The notes under the pieces: generated by a model
What the model saw: the letters and a program-made list of their open reading frames with translations, nothing else
What the model was told of the DNA's origin: nothing
The model's database searches: none
In this document: positions 9,610 to 19,295 of the stretch, piece after piece
Position numbering within the stretch: position 1 is the first letter of the stretch
Layout of the letters: each line of letters opens with the position of its first letter
Position numbers and translations under genes: made by a program
Assembly (NCBI GenBank): GCA_018268255.1
Contig: JAFDWX010000005.1
Location: 310,001-374,000 of the forward strand
DNA from: Armatimonadota bacterium
Lineage (GTDB): Bacteria; Armatimonadota; Fimbriimonadia; Fimbriimonadales; Fimbriimonadaceae
Reading direction: 5' to 3'
Length of the DNA: 64,000 nt

Positions 9610-11508
9610 ATGGTTGGCTGGTTTCTTGCTCTCCCTCTCGCAGTTGGTATGCACGATATCGATCTTGCGAGTTTCGACGTTTCCCAAATCGCCCAGGGTT
9701 GGGGTTCGGCTCAGCGCAACAAGAGCGTTGATGGAAAGCCTATTTCGCTCGGTGGCAGGACCTTTGAAAAGGGCATCGGCACCCATGCTGAGTCCGTCTT
9801 TATGGTTCGGCTTGATGGCCAACCGTTTTCGTTCAAGTCCACAGTCGGGGTCGAGGATGAGGTCGGCAAGCAGGGTTCGGTGGTCTTCGTCATTCTAGGA
9901 GACAACAAGGTTCTATTCCGCTCCGCGGTGATTCGTGGCGGAGACCAACCTATAGATGTCTCGCTTTCCAATCGTGGGATCAAGATTCTGACGCTTAAAG
10001 TTGAGGATGGCGGCGACGATATTAACTACGACCACGCAACCTGGGCCAATCCTGTTATTAGTGTCGCTGAAGGCGGCAAGTGGAAGGCCCCCACGATGTA
10101 TTCGCTCGCCCCGGAGCCAACCTTGCCGGTGGCCATGAAGATTCCGGAATATCCGGAAATTAACGGAGCAGCAATCGCCGGAACCACGGCGGGCAAGCCA
10201 TTCGTCTTCCGGGTACCGGTGACAGGAGCAAGGCCGATGGTGATTACCGCAACGGGGCTTCCCAAAGGTATTACTCTCAATAGTAATGGCGTAATTTCCG
10301 GTGCTGTGGCGCAAAAGGGACGATATAAAGTCCAGGTAACAGCCAAAAACAAGTATGGAACTGCACGGCAGACATTAACCATCGACTCTACTGGCAAGTT
10401 GGCTCTCACCCCGCCGATGGGCTGGAACAGTTGGAATGTTTGGGGGCTGGATGTCGACCAAAAGAAGATGGCCGACGCAGCCAGAGTCTTGGTCGAATCG
10501 GGATTGGCCGATTCCGGATACCAGTACGTCAACATCGACGATGCCTGGGAATCCACCCGAACGCCCGATGGGTTCCTGTACGCCAACGCGAAATTCCCTG
10601 ACATGCATGCGCTGGGCAACACTATCCACGGCTACGGCTTGCGATTTGGAATCTACTCAAGCCCGGGCCCCCGAACGTGCGGTGGCTACACAGGCTCCTA
10701 CGGATTTGAGCTGAACGATGCGAAAACCTGGGCTGACTGGGGCATCGATTACCTGAAGTACGACTGGTGTTCTTACACTGAAATCACCACGGGATGGACG
10801 TTGGCGGACTACAAGCGGCCCTATCAAGTGATGCAGAACGCCCTGAGTCAAGTTAATCGGGACATTGTCTATTCCATGTGCCAATACGGCATGGGCGACG
10901 TGTACAAATGGGGAACCACCGTGGGAGGGCAACTCTGGCGGACTACTGGAGACATCAGTGACTCCTGGGCGAGCATGAGCCAGATCGGCTTTAGCCACGA
11001 TATCCGAAGCCCATACGTCCAACCCGGCGGATGGAACGATCCCGATATGTTGGTCTTGGGCAAAGTGGGATGGAGCAGGAATCTGCGCTCGACCAGGCTC
11101 AAACCCAACGAGCAAATCACTCACATGACTCTTTGGTCGATGCTCGCAGCACCGTTGCTGATCGGGTGCGATCTGACCCAGCTCGACCCGTTCACCAAGG
11201 CGCTCCTGTGCAACCGGGAAGTCATCGCGATCGACCAAGACCCGCTCGGCAAAGCCGCGGTTCCGGTGTACAAGCAAGGAACGATGGAGATTTGGACGCG
11301 ACCTCTTGCGGATGGATCCACAGCGATGGCTGTGTTCAATCGAGGGATGTCTAGCGACACGATTTCCGGTTCCGCAAGCAAACTTCACCTAAAGTCTGGA
11401 ACGCCCCTGCGGAACTGCTGGACGCGCAAGGAGGCCGGACGCCTTCCTGCTAAGTTCAAATTCACAGTTCCTGGACACGGCGCGCTTCTCTATCGAGTTG
11501 GGCCATAG
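9610..11508 (+). CDS. GH27 alpha-galactosidase with NPCBM and Ig-like domains
   Basis: 632 residues. The start (MVGWFLALPLAVG) looks like a short signal sequence. Residues about 15-150 form an NPCBM carbohydrate-binding domain (SLGGRTFEKGIGTHAES, then YDHATWANPVI). About 180-255 is a 'putative Ig' (He_PIG-like) domain with ATGLPKGITLNSNGVISG. The GH27 barrel starts at LTPPMGWNSWN near 268. The nucleophile is Asp385 in YLKYDWCSY and the acid/base is Asp448 in RTTGDISDSW, matching Asp170 and Asp231 of human alpha-galactosidase A. A beta-sandwich ends the protein. It removes terminal alpha-galactose from oligosaccharides. It follows the sugar ATPase by 45 bases and is closed by a strong terminator at 11525-11569. 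Confidence 0.95.
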   Translation: MVGWFLALPLAVGMHDIDLASFDVSQIAQGWGSAQRNKSVDGKPISLGGRTFEKGIGTHAESVFMVRLDGQPFSFKSTVGVEDEVGKQGSVVFVILGDNKVLFRSAVIRGGDQPIDVSLSNRGIKILTLKVEDGGDDINYDHATWANPVISVAEGGKWKAPTMYSLAPEPTLPVAMKIPEYPEINGAAIAGTTAGKPFVFRVPVTGARPMVITATGLPKGITLNSNGVISGAVAQKGRYKVQVTAKNKYGTARQTLTIDSTGKLALTPPMGWNSWNVWGLDVDQKKMADAARVLVESGLADSGYQYVNIDDAWESTRTPDGFLYANAKFPDMHALGNTIHGYGLRFGIYSSPGPRTCGGYTGSYGFELNDAKTWADWGIDYLKYDWCSYTEITTGWTLADYKRPYQVMQNALSQVNRDIVYSMCQYGMGDVYKWGTTVGGQLWRTTGDISDSWASMSQIGFSHDIRSPYVQPGGWNDPDMLVLGKVGWSRNLRSTRLKPNEQITHMTLWSMLAAPLLIGCDLTQLDPFTKALLCNREVIAIDQDPLGKAAVPVYKQGTMEIWTRPLADGSTAMAVFNRGMSSDTISGSASKLHLKSGTPLRNCWTRKEAGRLPAKFKFTVPGHGALLYRVGP

Positions 11509-11524
11509 GTTGGTCTTGTCGAAC

Positions 11525-11569
11525 AAACGGTCGAGCTGCGAGTAACGCGGCTCGACCGTTTGGTTTTTC
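11525..11569 (+). terminator. Terminator after alpha-galactosidase gene
   Basis: AAACGGTCGAGC and GCTCGACCGTTT form a perfect 12-bp stem around a 13-base loop, followed by GGTTTTT. It ends the ATPase/alpha-galactosidase unit. Confidence 0.95.
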
Positions 11570-11570
11570 T

Positions 11571-11641
11571 GGATCGCCGCCGTAGGGCGGAGTTCCGAAC
11601 GAAGTGAGGGACGAGGGCGTGGCCGCGGGCAAGGCGGCGAT
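11571..11641 (-). repeat. GC-rich dispersed repeat, copy C
   Basis: About 70 bases between the terminator and the stop codon of the minus-strand TIM-barrel gene. The ends pair (ATCGCCGCC at 11572-11580 with GGCGGCGAT at 11633-11641). Read downstream from the minus-strand stop, it begins with the same block as the copies at 44327 and 48692: a CGCC-rich stretch, CCCG, two variable bases, then GCCACGCCC. After that the sequence diverges from the other two copies. It touches the stop codon of the adjacent gene. No transposase is near. Confidence 0.65.
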
Positions 11642-12414
11642 TATTTTCGCCCGCGCAGAAACTCGATACTGCTCTTGAGGCAGTCGAATGGATCTCTTGC
11701 GCACGTATCTTGCTCCACGAGCGCCCACTGCGTGCCAGAGCTTTCAAAAGCAGGCAATATTCGATCCCATTCGATGTTTCCTTCCCCGATTGGTGCAAAC
11801 GTCTGGGTCCAACCGAATACACCCAAGTCCTTGAGATGGACGAAGGGTAGGCGGCCTTTCAACCTGTGGATCATAGCTTCCAACCCTACACCGGCCACCT
11901 GGAACCAATAGGTGTCTAGCTCAATGGCCAACCAGGGAGACTCGTCAAGAATCAGGTCAGCACCGCGACGGTTCTCTGGTGCGAACCGCTCAAACTCAAT
12001 CGCGTGCATATGGTATCCAAACGTGATGCCACTTTCGGCCAGCTTTTCAACCACAGGCTTGGCTTCATCCAACCACGCTTGGTAGCCCTTGATCCCAGCA
12101 TCGTGAGTGCCGCTCGGAGCCATGCCGATCGCGACGTACTTGCAGCCGGCTTCGTGATGCCACGCGACCTCCTCATCGGTGCGCTTTCGGAGCGAATCCC
12201 AGCTTCGGTGGGTGGATCCAACTTCCATCCCTCGGTCGACTACCATCTTGGCGGCCGCAGGCAGACTCAGACCGTTTTCACCATCCATACACCCTACAGC
12301 CGAAAGCTGCACGCCGTCGTAGCCCATTTCCGCGACTCGATCCAGTGTCCGAGCGAATTCGTCGAGGGTTTTTGTATAGTCTCGAAGAGTGTAGAGTTGG
12401 CATCCGTACTTCAT
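11641..12414 (-). CDS. Sugar phosphate isomerase/epimerase-like TIM barrel
   Basis: 257 residues from the ATG at 12414 (MKYGCQLYTLRDY). The open frame extends further upstream, but only into the preceding gene, so the internal ATG 9 bases after that gene's TGA is preferred. Family marks of the xylose isomerase-like AP endonuclease-2 fold are 'GYDGVQLSAVG' near residue 32, 'EVGSTHRSW' near 60, FGYHMHAIEFE near 120, 'AIELDTYWFQVAG' near 155, 'FVHLKDLG' near 185 and 'IGEGNIEWDRIL' near 200, which supply the Glu, Asp and His metal ligands. Members are isomerases or epimerases, or inosose dehydratases, in sugar and inositol breakdown. It pairs with the similar gene upstream, suggesting two steps of one sugar pathway. 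The substrate is unknown. Confidence 0.85.
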   Translation of the reverse strand: MKYGCQLYTLRDYTKTLDEFARTLDRVAEMGYDGVQLSAVGCMDGENGLSLPAAAKMVVDRGMEVGSTHRSWDSLRKRTDEEVAWHHEAGCKYVAIGMAPSGTHDAGIKGYQAWLDEAKPVVEKLAESGITFGYHMHAIEFERFAPENRRGADLILDESPWLAIELDTYWFQVAGVGLEAMIHRLKGRLPFVHLKDLGVFGWTQTFAPIGEGNIEWDRILPAFESSGTQWALVEQDTCARDPFDCLKSSIEFLRGRK

Positions 12415-12422
12415 GGGTTCGC

Positions 12423-13232
12423 TCACAGGGTATCCAAAATTGCCCGAAGCTTGTTGACGGCAAGTTCGCTCAAATCCACGCCGCTGAAACCCGAAAATGG
12501 GCCAGCAACCTGCAAATGAGGTTCGATCGTGAGCGTCCCGCTCCATCCCTGGTCACGCAGGAAAGCCAACGTTTGGCGAACTTGCCCGTCGCCCTCGCCC
12601 GCCGGTACCACCCGGTGCTCTGCTTCGACCGCGTCTTTGATGTGGATGGTATCAGTGTGAGGAAGAATCCACGGAAACCAATCAGGAAACGGTCGATATC
12701 CAATCATTACTGTGTTAGCAAAGTCAAACGCTGCCTTTACGTTATCGCAACCGAAATGGTCAAAGAACCGCGCTGCTTGGACTGGATGAGCTCCATAAAA
12801 GTGAGAGTCGTTCTCTATTAAGAGGATGAGGCTTCTCTCCTTCGCTAGATCGACCATAGGCTGCATCCATTCCATGACGATAGCCCAGGCTTCCTCGCGG
12901 TCCATCTCAGGGGGAACTTCGGGAGTAAATATTCTGATTCTTGAACAGTCGACAGCGCATGCCAGGTCGATGGACCGAACCAGTTTGTCAATTTCTGAAG
13001 CATGGCCCCGATCAACAACATTGACCTTGTTGACAGGACTCCCGATACACTGGATGTGCACTCCACTTCGGCGAATTTCATCGATATCTTCTGCCGTCAC
13101 ATCGACGACGTTTCGGCCGTTAACTGTCCGAAGATCAATTCCATCCAGGTGGTTCTTCCTAACAAAATCGACCTGCTCTGCGTACACCGCCGAACACTCG
13201 TCCGCAAAGATGGTAATGGGCCAACTGGGCAT
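12423..13232 (-). CDS. Sugar phosphate isomerase/epimerase-like TIM barrel
   Basis: 269 residues starting at an ATG (13230-13232). The sequence shows the xylose isomerase-like barrel: ITIFADECSA at the start, NHLDGIDLRTVNG near residue 28, IQCIGSPVNKV near 60, LILLIENDSHFYG near 137, AAFDFANTVMIG near 167, 'TDTIHIKDAVE' near 195 and 'VPAGEGDGQVRQTL' near 212. The Glu, Asp and His at the ends of these strands are the expected metal ligands. It is the first gene of a two-gene unit with another barrel of the same superfamily (9 bases apart), so they are likely paralogues acting on one sugar or polyol. The plus-strand Gfo/Idh/MocA oxidoreductase at 17051 is a common functional partner of such enzymes. 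The substrate is not known. Confidence 0.85.
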   Translation of the reverse strand: MPSWPITIFADECSAVYAEQVDFVRKNHLDGIDLRTVNGRNVVDVTAEDIDEIRRSGVHIQCIGSPVNKVNVVDRGHASEIDKLVRSIDLACAVDCSRIRIFTPEVPPEMDREEAWAIVMEWMQPMVDLAKERSLILLIENDSHFYGAHPVQAARFFDHFGCDNVKAAFDFANTVMIGYRPFPDWFPWILPHTDTIHIKDAVEAEHRVVPAGEGDGQVRQTLAFLRDQGWSGTLTIEPHLQVAGPFSGFSGVDLSELAVNKLRAILDTL

Positions 13233-13254
13233 ATGCTCAGTCTACTCAGGCAGG

Positions 13255-13290
13255 AAAAAGCCCGGCCCAGCGCACGCTGGGTCGGGCCAA
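13255..13290 (-). terminator. Terminator after superoxide dismutase gene
   Basis: On the minus strand, GCCCGACCCAGC pairs with GCTGGGCCGGGC (one mismatch) around a 3-4 base loop and is followed by TTTTT. It ends the dismutase transcript before the next minus-strand unit. Confidence 0.92.
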
Positions 13291-13297
13291 TTTAGAT

Positions 13298-14044
13298 TCA
13301 GTTGACGATGACCTTCTCGCCAAGCGCGTTCACTGCGTCCCAGTCGATGCAGTTCACATAGGCGTCGATGTACTTTGCTCGAGCTGTCCCAAAATCGAGG
13401 AAGTAAGCGTGCTCGTACACGTCCATTGCGAGGACCACGGTGTGGTTCCAGATTGGGAAGCTGTTTTGCGCATCTCCGATGTAGTTGAAGACTCGCTTCT
13501 CAGCATGATCGTAAGCAAGATAAACCCATCCACGTCCAGCGATTCCGGTTGATTTAAAGTCAGCCAACCAGTTCTCAAACGACCCATAGGCTTCATTAAT
13601 AAGCTCAGCAATTTTCCCTGTCGCCGGACCGCCATTTCCGCCAAGAGTATTGAAATACACCTGGTGGTTAATGTAGCCCTCATAGGCAAATGTGTAGTCC
13701 ACTTTGAGTGCCCTCATCTGACTATAAATCTGGTTTGCCTTGGCGGGATCAGGGGTGCCCATTTCAGCAAGGGCCTTCCTAATTTCATTGGTCTTATTCG
13801 CGTAGCCTTGCCACAATTTCAAATGCTCATCATGCGTCTTTCTCGAGATCCCATGCTTTTCAGAGGTATATACTTTTTCAGGAATTGCTTGCGGCACTTC
13901 CACTAGCTTAACGTCCATTTTCTTTATCTCCATCTCCTTGTTGGCTTTGGGAAACGCCACCGTTGGAACAGCGATTCCAAGTCCGATCGAACTGGCCCCC
14001 GCCAAAAACGTCCGGCGACTCAAGTGACTCTTCTCCCAACTCAT
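13298..14044 (-). CDS. Fe/Mn superoxide dismutase family protein, Tat-exported
   Basis: 248 residues with a twin-arginine signal (LSRRTFLAGASS, residues 8-19) followed by a hydrophobic stretch, so it is probably exported already folded with its metal. The dismutase domain covers about 45-248. The four metal ligands are in place: His74 (EHLKLWQGY), His127 (INHQVYF), Asp208 and His212 (AMDVYEHAYFLDF). The usual 'HHxxY' after the first ligand is replaced by 'LWQGY', so the substrate-gateway tyrosine is kept but the neighbouring histidines are lost. It converts superoxide to peroxide and oxygen. It is transcribed alone, with its own terminator at 13255-13290. It is divergent from the DinB gene, whose start lies 54 bases away. 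Confidence 0.9.
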   Translation of the reverse strand: MSWEKSHLSRRTFLAGASSIGLGIAVPTVAFPKANKEMEIKKMDVKLVEVPQAIPEKVYTSEKHGISRKTHDEHLKLWQGYANKTNEIRKALAEMGTPDPAKANQIYSQMRALKVDYTFAYEGYINHQVYFNTLGGNGGPATGKIAELINEAYGSFENWLADFKSTGIAGRGWVYLAYDHAEKRVFNYIGDAQNSFPIWNHTVVLAMDVYEHAYFLDFGTARAKYIDAYVNCIDWDAVNALGEKVIVN

Positions 14045-14098
14045 CAGGCTATTCTACGCTCCTTGAAAACGTTGTGGTTCGTCGTAAACTGCATAAGC

Positions 14099-14572
14099 AT
14101 GTTTACGTACTTTTACTCGGCCCCTGCCCTCACGCTGGATTCCATCGAGCACCTTATCGGCCTGATCCCGACAGGGCGCCACGACGAGCGTTTGAATGCG
14201 GATCGATTCACTGTGCGTGAGATTATCGCGCATCTGGCGGATTTTGAGCCCATATTCCGGAGCAGGATCCAGCATGCAATCGACCAGCCGGGATACGTGA
14301 TCACGCCGGTCGACGAGGACTTGCGGGCAAGAGAAATGAACTACGCCGGGCTCCCCGTGGCGGGGTCCCTGGCCAAATTCAAACATGAGAGACTAGAAAC
14401 AATCGCACTCATCGAGAAGATGCCGGAGGAGGTGCTTCGAAATCCAGTCCGCCATCCACAATATGGCGAAGTGACTGTGGCTGATCTCGTTTGGCTGCTG
14501 GCGGCCCATGATTCGTACCACGTTCAGCAATTGGTGCTTTACATCGCGCCAAAAACGGCCGCAACTTGGTAA
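14099..14572 (+). CDS. DinB family protein
   Basis: 157 residues from the ATG at 14099 (MFTYFYSAPALTLDS); an in-frame GTG/ATG further upstream would run into the start of the dismutase gene. It is a four-helix DinB/YfiT-like protein. The typical metal histidines are visible in 'REIIAHLADFE' near residue 42 and in 'LLAAHDSYHVQQL' near 140. DinB proteins bind a divalent metal and many act as thiol-dependent S-transferases or glutathione/bacillithiol/mycothiol transferases; the reaction of this one cannot be inferred. It is monocistronic and convergent with enolase, sharing the bidirectional terminator at 14575-14611. Confidence 0.85.
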   Translation: MFTYFYSAPALTLDSIEHLIGLIPTGRHDERLNADRFTVREIIAHLADFEPIFRSRIQHAIDQPGYVITPVDEDLRAREMNYAGLPVAGSLAKFKHERLETIALIEKMPEEVLRNPVRHPQYGEVTVADLVWLLAAHDSYHVQQLVLYIAPKTAATW

Positions 14573-14574
14573 AC

Positions 14575-14611
14575 AAAACGGCCTCCCCAAACTTGAATGA
14601 GGAGGCCTTTT
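14575..14611. terminator. Bidirectional terminator between dinB-like gene and eno
   Basis: AAAACGGCCTCC and GGAGGCCTTTT form a 7-bp GC-rich stem around a 14-base loop, with A and T runs on either side, so it can stop transcription from both directions. Confidence 0.92.
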
Positions 14612-14632
14612 GTATGGTGCCTTCGTCCGAAA

Positions 14633-15943
<1,311 letters not shown>

Positions 15944-16010
15944 CTACCAGCGCCCGAATTTGACCGGCCCATCGCGGGGAACCTGCGGTATGCTCCCCGT
16001 GAACAAAGCT

Positions 16011-16736
16011 ATGGCAGGCCGAGAAAGTTACTTTTGGCACAAGCTGCACTCGCTCTCGGGCATCGTCCCGGTCGGCTTCTATATGGTGCAGCACCTCACG
16101 TTGAACAGCTTTGCCCTTGCAGGGCCCAAAGCCTACAACGGAGTCATCAACTTTTTCGAAGGAATGCCGAAGCACTTCCTCATCGTGCTGAAGTACGGCG
16201 TGGTTTGGCTTCCACTGCTTTTCCATGCGATCTACGGGCTGTTTATCGCATCACGGATGGAGGCGTACGTCTCACCTGCCGCCAAGAAATATCGTGAGAA
16301 CGGCTACTACCTTTGGCAGCGATGGTCAGGAATCTTCGCATTCGTCTTCCTGTGCTACCACATGGCGAGCACATCGATTGCCAATGCACGGTTTGGGCCC
16401 GACACCACGGTGTACTACGAAAACTGGGCATCCTACCTATCAGGCACAGGCTACGTTTTCCTGATCGTCTACGTGCTGGGAATCCTTGCTTGCGCCTACC
16501 ACCTGGCGTATGGAATTTGGATGTTCTGCATTCGATGGGGCATTACCATCAGTGAAGAAAGTCAGCAACGCATGGCCCGCTTCTCTAAGGCCGCGTTTTT
16601 CTTCCTCACACTTCTAGGTTGGTTGGCTTTGGTCGGGTTCTTCTATTCGCCTCTCGCTCCGAAAGACACGGTCGCCTCTACATCGCCTCCCGTAGAGACT
16701 CCCCAGTCATCCGTACCCGGCACGACGGAGCTTTAG
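16011..16736 (+). CDS. sdhC: Succinate dehydrogenase cytochrome b558-type subunit (SdhC-like)
   Basis: 241 residues from the ATG at 16011 (MAGRESYFWHKLHSLSG); an ATG at 15990 would add 7 residues. The start 'HKLHSLSGIVPVGFYMVQHL' is the signature of the b558-type single-subunit anchor used by Bacillus-like succinate:menaquinone reductases. Five membrane spans are visible, at about residues 15-32, 60-80, 103-125, 150-172 and 197-220. Histidines in the first, third and fourth spans (LHSLSG, LCYHMAS, CAYHLAYG) are candidates for ligands of the two hemes. It should anchor SdhA and SdhB and pass electrons to menaquinone, in keeping with the menaquinone genes at 31868. No sdhA or sdhB follows, which is unusual. 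The last 4 bases overlap the convergent DUF1232 gene. Confidence 0.88.
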   Translation: MAGRESYFWHKLHSLSGIVPVGFYMVQHLTLNSFALAGPKAYNGVINFFEGMPKHFLIVLKYGVVWLPLLFHAIYGLFIASRMEAYVSPAAKKYRENGYYLWQRWSGIFAFVFLCYHMASTSIANARFGPDTTVYYENWASYLSGTGYVFLIVYVLGILACAYHLAYGIWMFCIRWGITISEESQQRMARFSKAAFFFLTLLGWLALVGFFYSPLAPKDTVASTSPPVETPQSSVPGTTEL

Positions 16737-16951
16737 TAACCCGAACGAGAGTGTCGCATCTGGCGCAAGATGATCTTGTAGGCACCCAGTCCGCACAAGA
16801 TTAGAACGACGGTGTCGTCAGCCAATCCCAATGCTGGAATGAGATCGGGAATCGCATCGATCGGTGAGACTCCGTAAAGCATGCCCACAACCATGAGTAC
16901 GAGGGCTCGGGTGACACTTTGTTTGGCGGAGACAACAGGGAGGGTCTTCAT
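16733..16951 (-). CDS. Small DUF1232 (YkvA-like) membrane protein
   Basis: 72 residues. The core 'YGVSPIDAIPDLIPALGLADD' region matches the DUF1232/YkvA motif (YxxxPxDxIPDxIPxxGxxDD), flanked by two membrane spans at about residues 15-32 and 46-62. The function of DUF1232 proteins is unknown. It converges with the sdhC-like gene, sharing 4 bases at the two stop codons, and is divergent from the oxidoreductase gene at 17051. Short, but the clear family motif and a normal ATG make it a confident gene. Confidence 0.85.
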   Translation of the reverse strand: MKTLPVVSAKQSVTRALVLMVVGMLYGVSPIDAIPDLIPALGLADDTVVLILCGLGAYKIILRQMRHSRSGY

Positions 16952-17022
16952 TTGTTCCGCGTATATGACCGCGCTATCGCATGGATTTGTTCGGACAATG
17001 CGACCTTTGTCCTAAATTCAGT

Positions 17023-17038
17023 CTGAAAACGTTTTCTG
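17023..17038. promoter_or_regulatory. LacI-family operator candidate before oxidoreductase gene
   Basis: CTGAAAACGTTTTCTG contains the perfect 12-base palindrome GAAAACGTTTTC with the central CG typical of LacI/GalR-family (and CcpA cre-like) sites. It ends 12 bases before the ATG at 17051, where a bound repressor would block transcription or promoter clearance. A near match stands at 53350-53365. Confidence 0.7.
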
Positions 17039-17050
17039 CGAACGGATAAG

Positions 17051-18199
17051 ATGGATGTGAGTATGGCAAATCCCACCCATCCCGACTTCCTTCCAACCGG
17101 ACACCCCACCGCCGTGTCTCGCTACCGGTTTGGATTCCGAAAGCCCGAAGAGAGGTTGGGGCTCGGGGTGATCGGCCTGCACGAGGGCCACACCGCTCTC
17201 GTTGCCATGCGCACCAGCGGACTTTGCCGAGCGGTGGCTGGGTGCGATCTTTCTCAAGAGAAACGCGATGCTGCTGTTTCCGCCGCTCCGGGAATCTTCG
17301 TGACGGATGACTACGATGCCATGCTCGCGCGCAACGACGTCCATATCATAGGGATTTACACCCCGGACACGTTTCATGCGGAGCACATCATCCGTGCCTT
17401 TGAGGCAGGCAAACACGTGGTCTGCACCAAGCCCGTCCTCAACGATCCCAGCCAAGCGGCCGCAGTCCGAGACGCTGGTCGCAAAGCTAACCGCAGGCTT
17501 CAGGTCGGGCAATCAACGAGGTTCTATGAGCCCTTCCAACGCCAGCGAGAGCTCTTCGAGGCCGGTGCGTTCGGAGACGTTGAAGTTTTTGATGCCCACT
17601 ACAACCATCGAATGGACTGGTATTACGAAAAAAGTCCTTGGGTAGTGGATGGCACGCACTGGGCTTATCTCGGTCTTTCCCACCCTGTTGACCTCATCCG
17701 GTGGTATCTGGGACCCATTCGAGAAGTCCATGCCTATGGCATGACCACCTCTTTGGGCCAGAGATTCGGCCTGAAAACTCCCGATGCGATCACGGTGAAT
17801 CTCATCGCCGAAAACGCCAAAGTCGGTCGCGTTTTGGGAAACTACGGCTTCCACGAGTTACCGAAGGCTCGGGCTCTCATCGAGGGCTTTCTGATGGGTT
17901 CCGAGGGGACGAGTTTGGCGCGCTACCCCGACCTGCGGGTCACCTACCACGACAAGCAGGGCACAGAAATCGAAGAGGATTTTCACCACGCGCTATCGGG
18001 CTATTACTTCCGCCACGAACTCAAAGGGATGCACTACGGGGAGTTCTGCAACTACTACGATTATTTCGCCAACTGCATCTTGAACAACAAACCGAACAGC
18101 CCCGATCTGGATGAAGGCTTGGATACTCTCCTGACCATGGGTGCCATCGTGCAGTCGCTCGAAACCGGACAACCGGTCAAAGTTCCGCGCGATAGCTGA
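17051..18199 (+). CDS. Gfo/Idh/MocA family oxidoreductase
   Basis: 382 residues. The Rossmann start is LGLGVIGLHEGH near residue 36, followed by 'VAGCDLSQEKRDA' near 62, 'VHIIGIYTPDTFHAEHI' near 98 and 'AGKHVVCTKPVLND' near 120; the Lys-Pro pair is the family's catalytic and cofactor hallmark. The C-terminal half is an alpha/beta GFO domain with 'DGTHWAYLGLSHPVDL' near 200, whose His is a probable catalytic residue. Members oxidise or reduce hydroxyl groups of sugars and inositols with NAD(P). ATG at 17051 or 17063 could be the start. It heads a run with a sugar permease and binding lipoprotein (22- and 55-base gaps) and probably forms an operon with them, under the palindromic operator at 17023. 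Confidence 0.9.
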   Translation: MDVSMANPTHPDFLPTGHPTAVSRYRFGFRKPEERLGLGVIGLHEGHTALVAMRTSGLCRAVAGCDLSQEKRDAAVSAAPGIFVTDDYDAMLARNDVHIIGIYTPDTFHAEHIIRAFEAGKHVVCTKPVLNDPSQAAAVRDAGRKANRRLQVGQSTRFYEPFQRQRELFEAGAFGDVEVFDAHYNHRMDWYYEKSPWVVDGTHWAYLGLSHPVDLIRWYLGPIREVHAYGMTTSLGQRFGLKTPDAITVNLIAENAKVGRVLGNYGFHELPKARALIEGFLMGSEGTSLARYPDLRVTYHDKQGTEIEEDFHHALSGYYFRHELKGMHYGEFCNYYDYFANCILNNKPNSPDLDEGLDTLLTMGAIVQSLETGQPVKVPRDS

Positions 18200-18220
18200 A
18201 GTTCGGTCTAAACTGGCATC

Positions 18221-19240
18221 ATGCGACGCGCAATGGGGGCGATTTTTCGCTCGCAACAGCTTGGTTTGGTGCTTGTTGTCTTGGTCATTGGGGTCATCCT
18301 GACGATTTTTGCCGGGAATCACGAGCGAAACGGCGTTTCTGTCAACAACTTCCTTAACGCCGACACCCTGATCACCGTTCTTAAAGACACGAGCGTCATC
18401 GCCATGCTTGCGGTAGGCATGACCACAGTCATCATCACTGCTGGAATCGATCTGTCTGTTGGCTCCGTTTACGCTCTGGCCGGAGTGCTGCTTGCCATCA
18501 CCTTTCGTGGCCAGCACGAGGTGACCGGCTCGGCCGTCCTGATCGGGCTACTTCTCTGCCTTGCTGTGGGGGCGATTTCTGGGACCGTCAACGGAGTCCT
18601 GATAACGGGCTTGGGAGTCCATCCATTCATCGTCACATTGGGAACGATGCTGATCTTCCGGGGCCTAGCGTTTGTCAGCACCAAGGGCAACAGCATTCTC
18701 GTGCCCGACATGTTCTCGACATTCGCCAAGGCAAGTCTCGGGCTGGAGAAGGGGCTTCACCCCGTCCCGGCGATCCTGATGCTGATTCTGGCCATCACCG
18801 TGAGCATCATTTTGACCAGAACAGTATTTGGCCGCCACATCTTCGCGATCGGCGGAAACGTCGTCGCAAGCAAGTACTCCGGACTGCCGATTCGATCCAT
18901 CCTGATCCGGACCTACCTGCTTTGTGGCCTTTGCGCTGGACTCGCCGCATTTCTGGGCGTCAGCTACTACGGTTCGGCCTCCAGCGGCGACGGAGATGGG
19001 TACGAACTCTATGCGGTGGCAGCGGCCGTTGTGGGTGGAGCCAGTCTCTCTGGGGGAAGAGGCAATGCCATCAGCGCAATGCTTGGAGCTCTGGTCATCG
19101 CCTTGATGCGGCAGGCCGTCAACACCCTGAAATTTGATCAGAACTACGAGAGAATCATCATCGGCAGCGCCATTATCGCCGCAGTCGTCCTAGACCGTCT
19201 CAGCGCCCAGGCGGCTGCGAAACGGTCGGTTACAGCCTGA
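18221..19240 (+). CDS. Sugar ABC importer permease (RbsC-like)
   Basis: 339 residues, the usual length of CUT2-class permeases. About eight to ten hydrophobic helices are visible, starting at 'LGLVLVVLVIGVILTIFAG' (residue about 13). Family blocks are 'VGMTTVIITAGIDLSVGSV' near residue 66, 'GLGVHPFIVTLGTMLIFRG' near 130, and 'GGASLSGGRGNAISAMLGAL' near 270, which contains the loop contacting the ATPase. It forms the membrane channel for a monosaccharide. It lies between the oxidoreductase and the binding lipoprotein on the same strand. No ATPase gene is adjacent; the only candidate in the window is the RbsA-type protein at 8083. Confidence 0.94.
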   Translation: MRRAMGAIFRSQQLGLVLVVLVIGVILTIFAGNHERNGVSVNNFLNADTLITVLKDTSVIAMLAVGMTTVIITAGIDLSVGSVYALAGVLLAITFRGQHEVTGSAVLIGLLLCLAVGAISGTVNGVLITGLGVHPFIVTLGTMLIFRGLAFVSTKGNSILVPDMFSTFAKASLGLEKGLHPVPAILMLILAITVSIILTRTVFGRHIFAIGGNVVASKYSGLPIRSILIRTYLLCGLCAGLAAFLGVSYYGSASSGDGDGYELYAVAAAVVGGASLSGGRGNAISAMLGALVIALMRQAVNTLKFDQNYERIIIGSAIIAAVVLDRLSAQAAAKRSVTA

Positions 19241-19295
19241 CCCATTCCTGGGTTCACGTGCTAACCTAGAAATTGTTAGAGGTGCATAGACGCAA

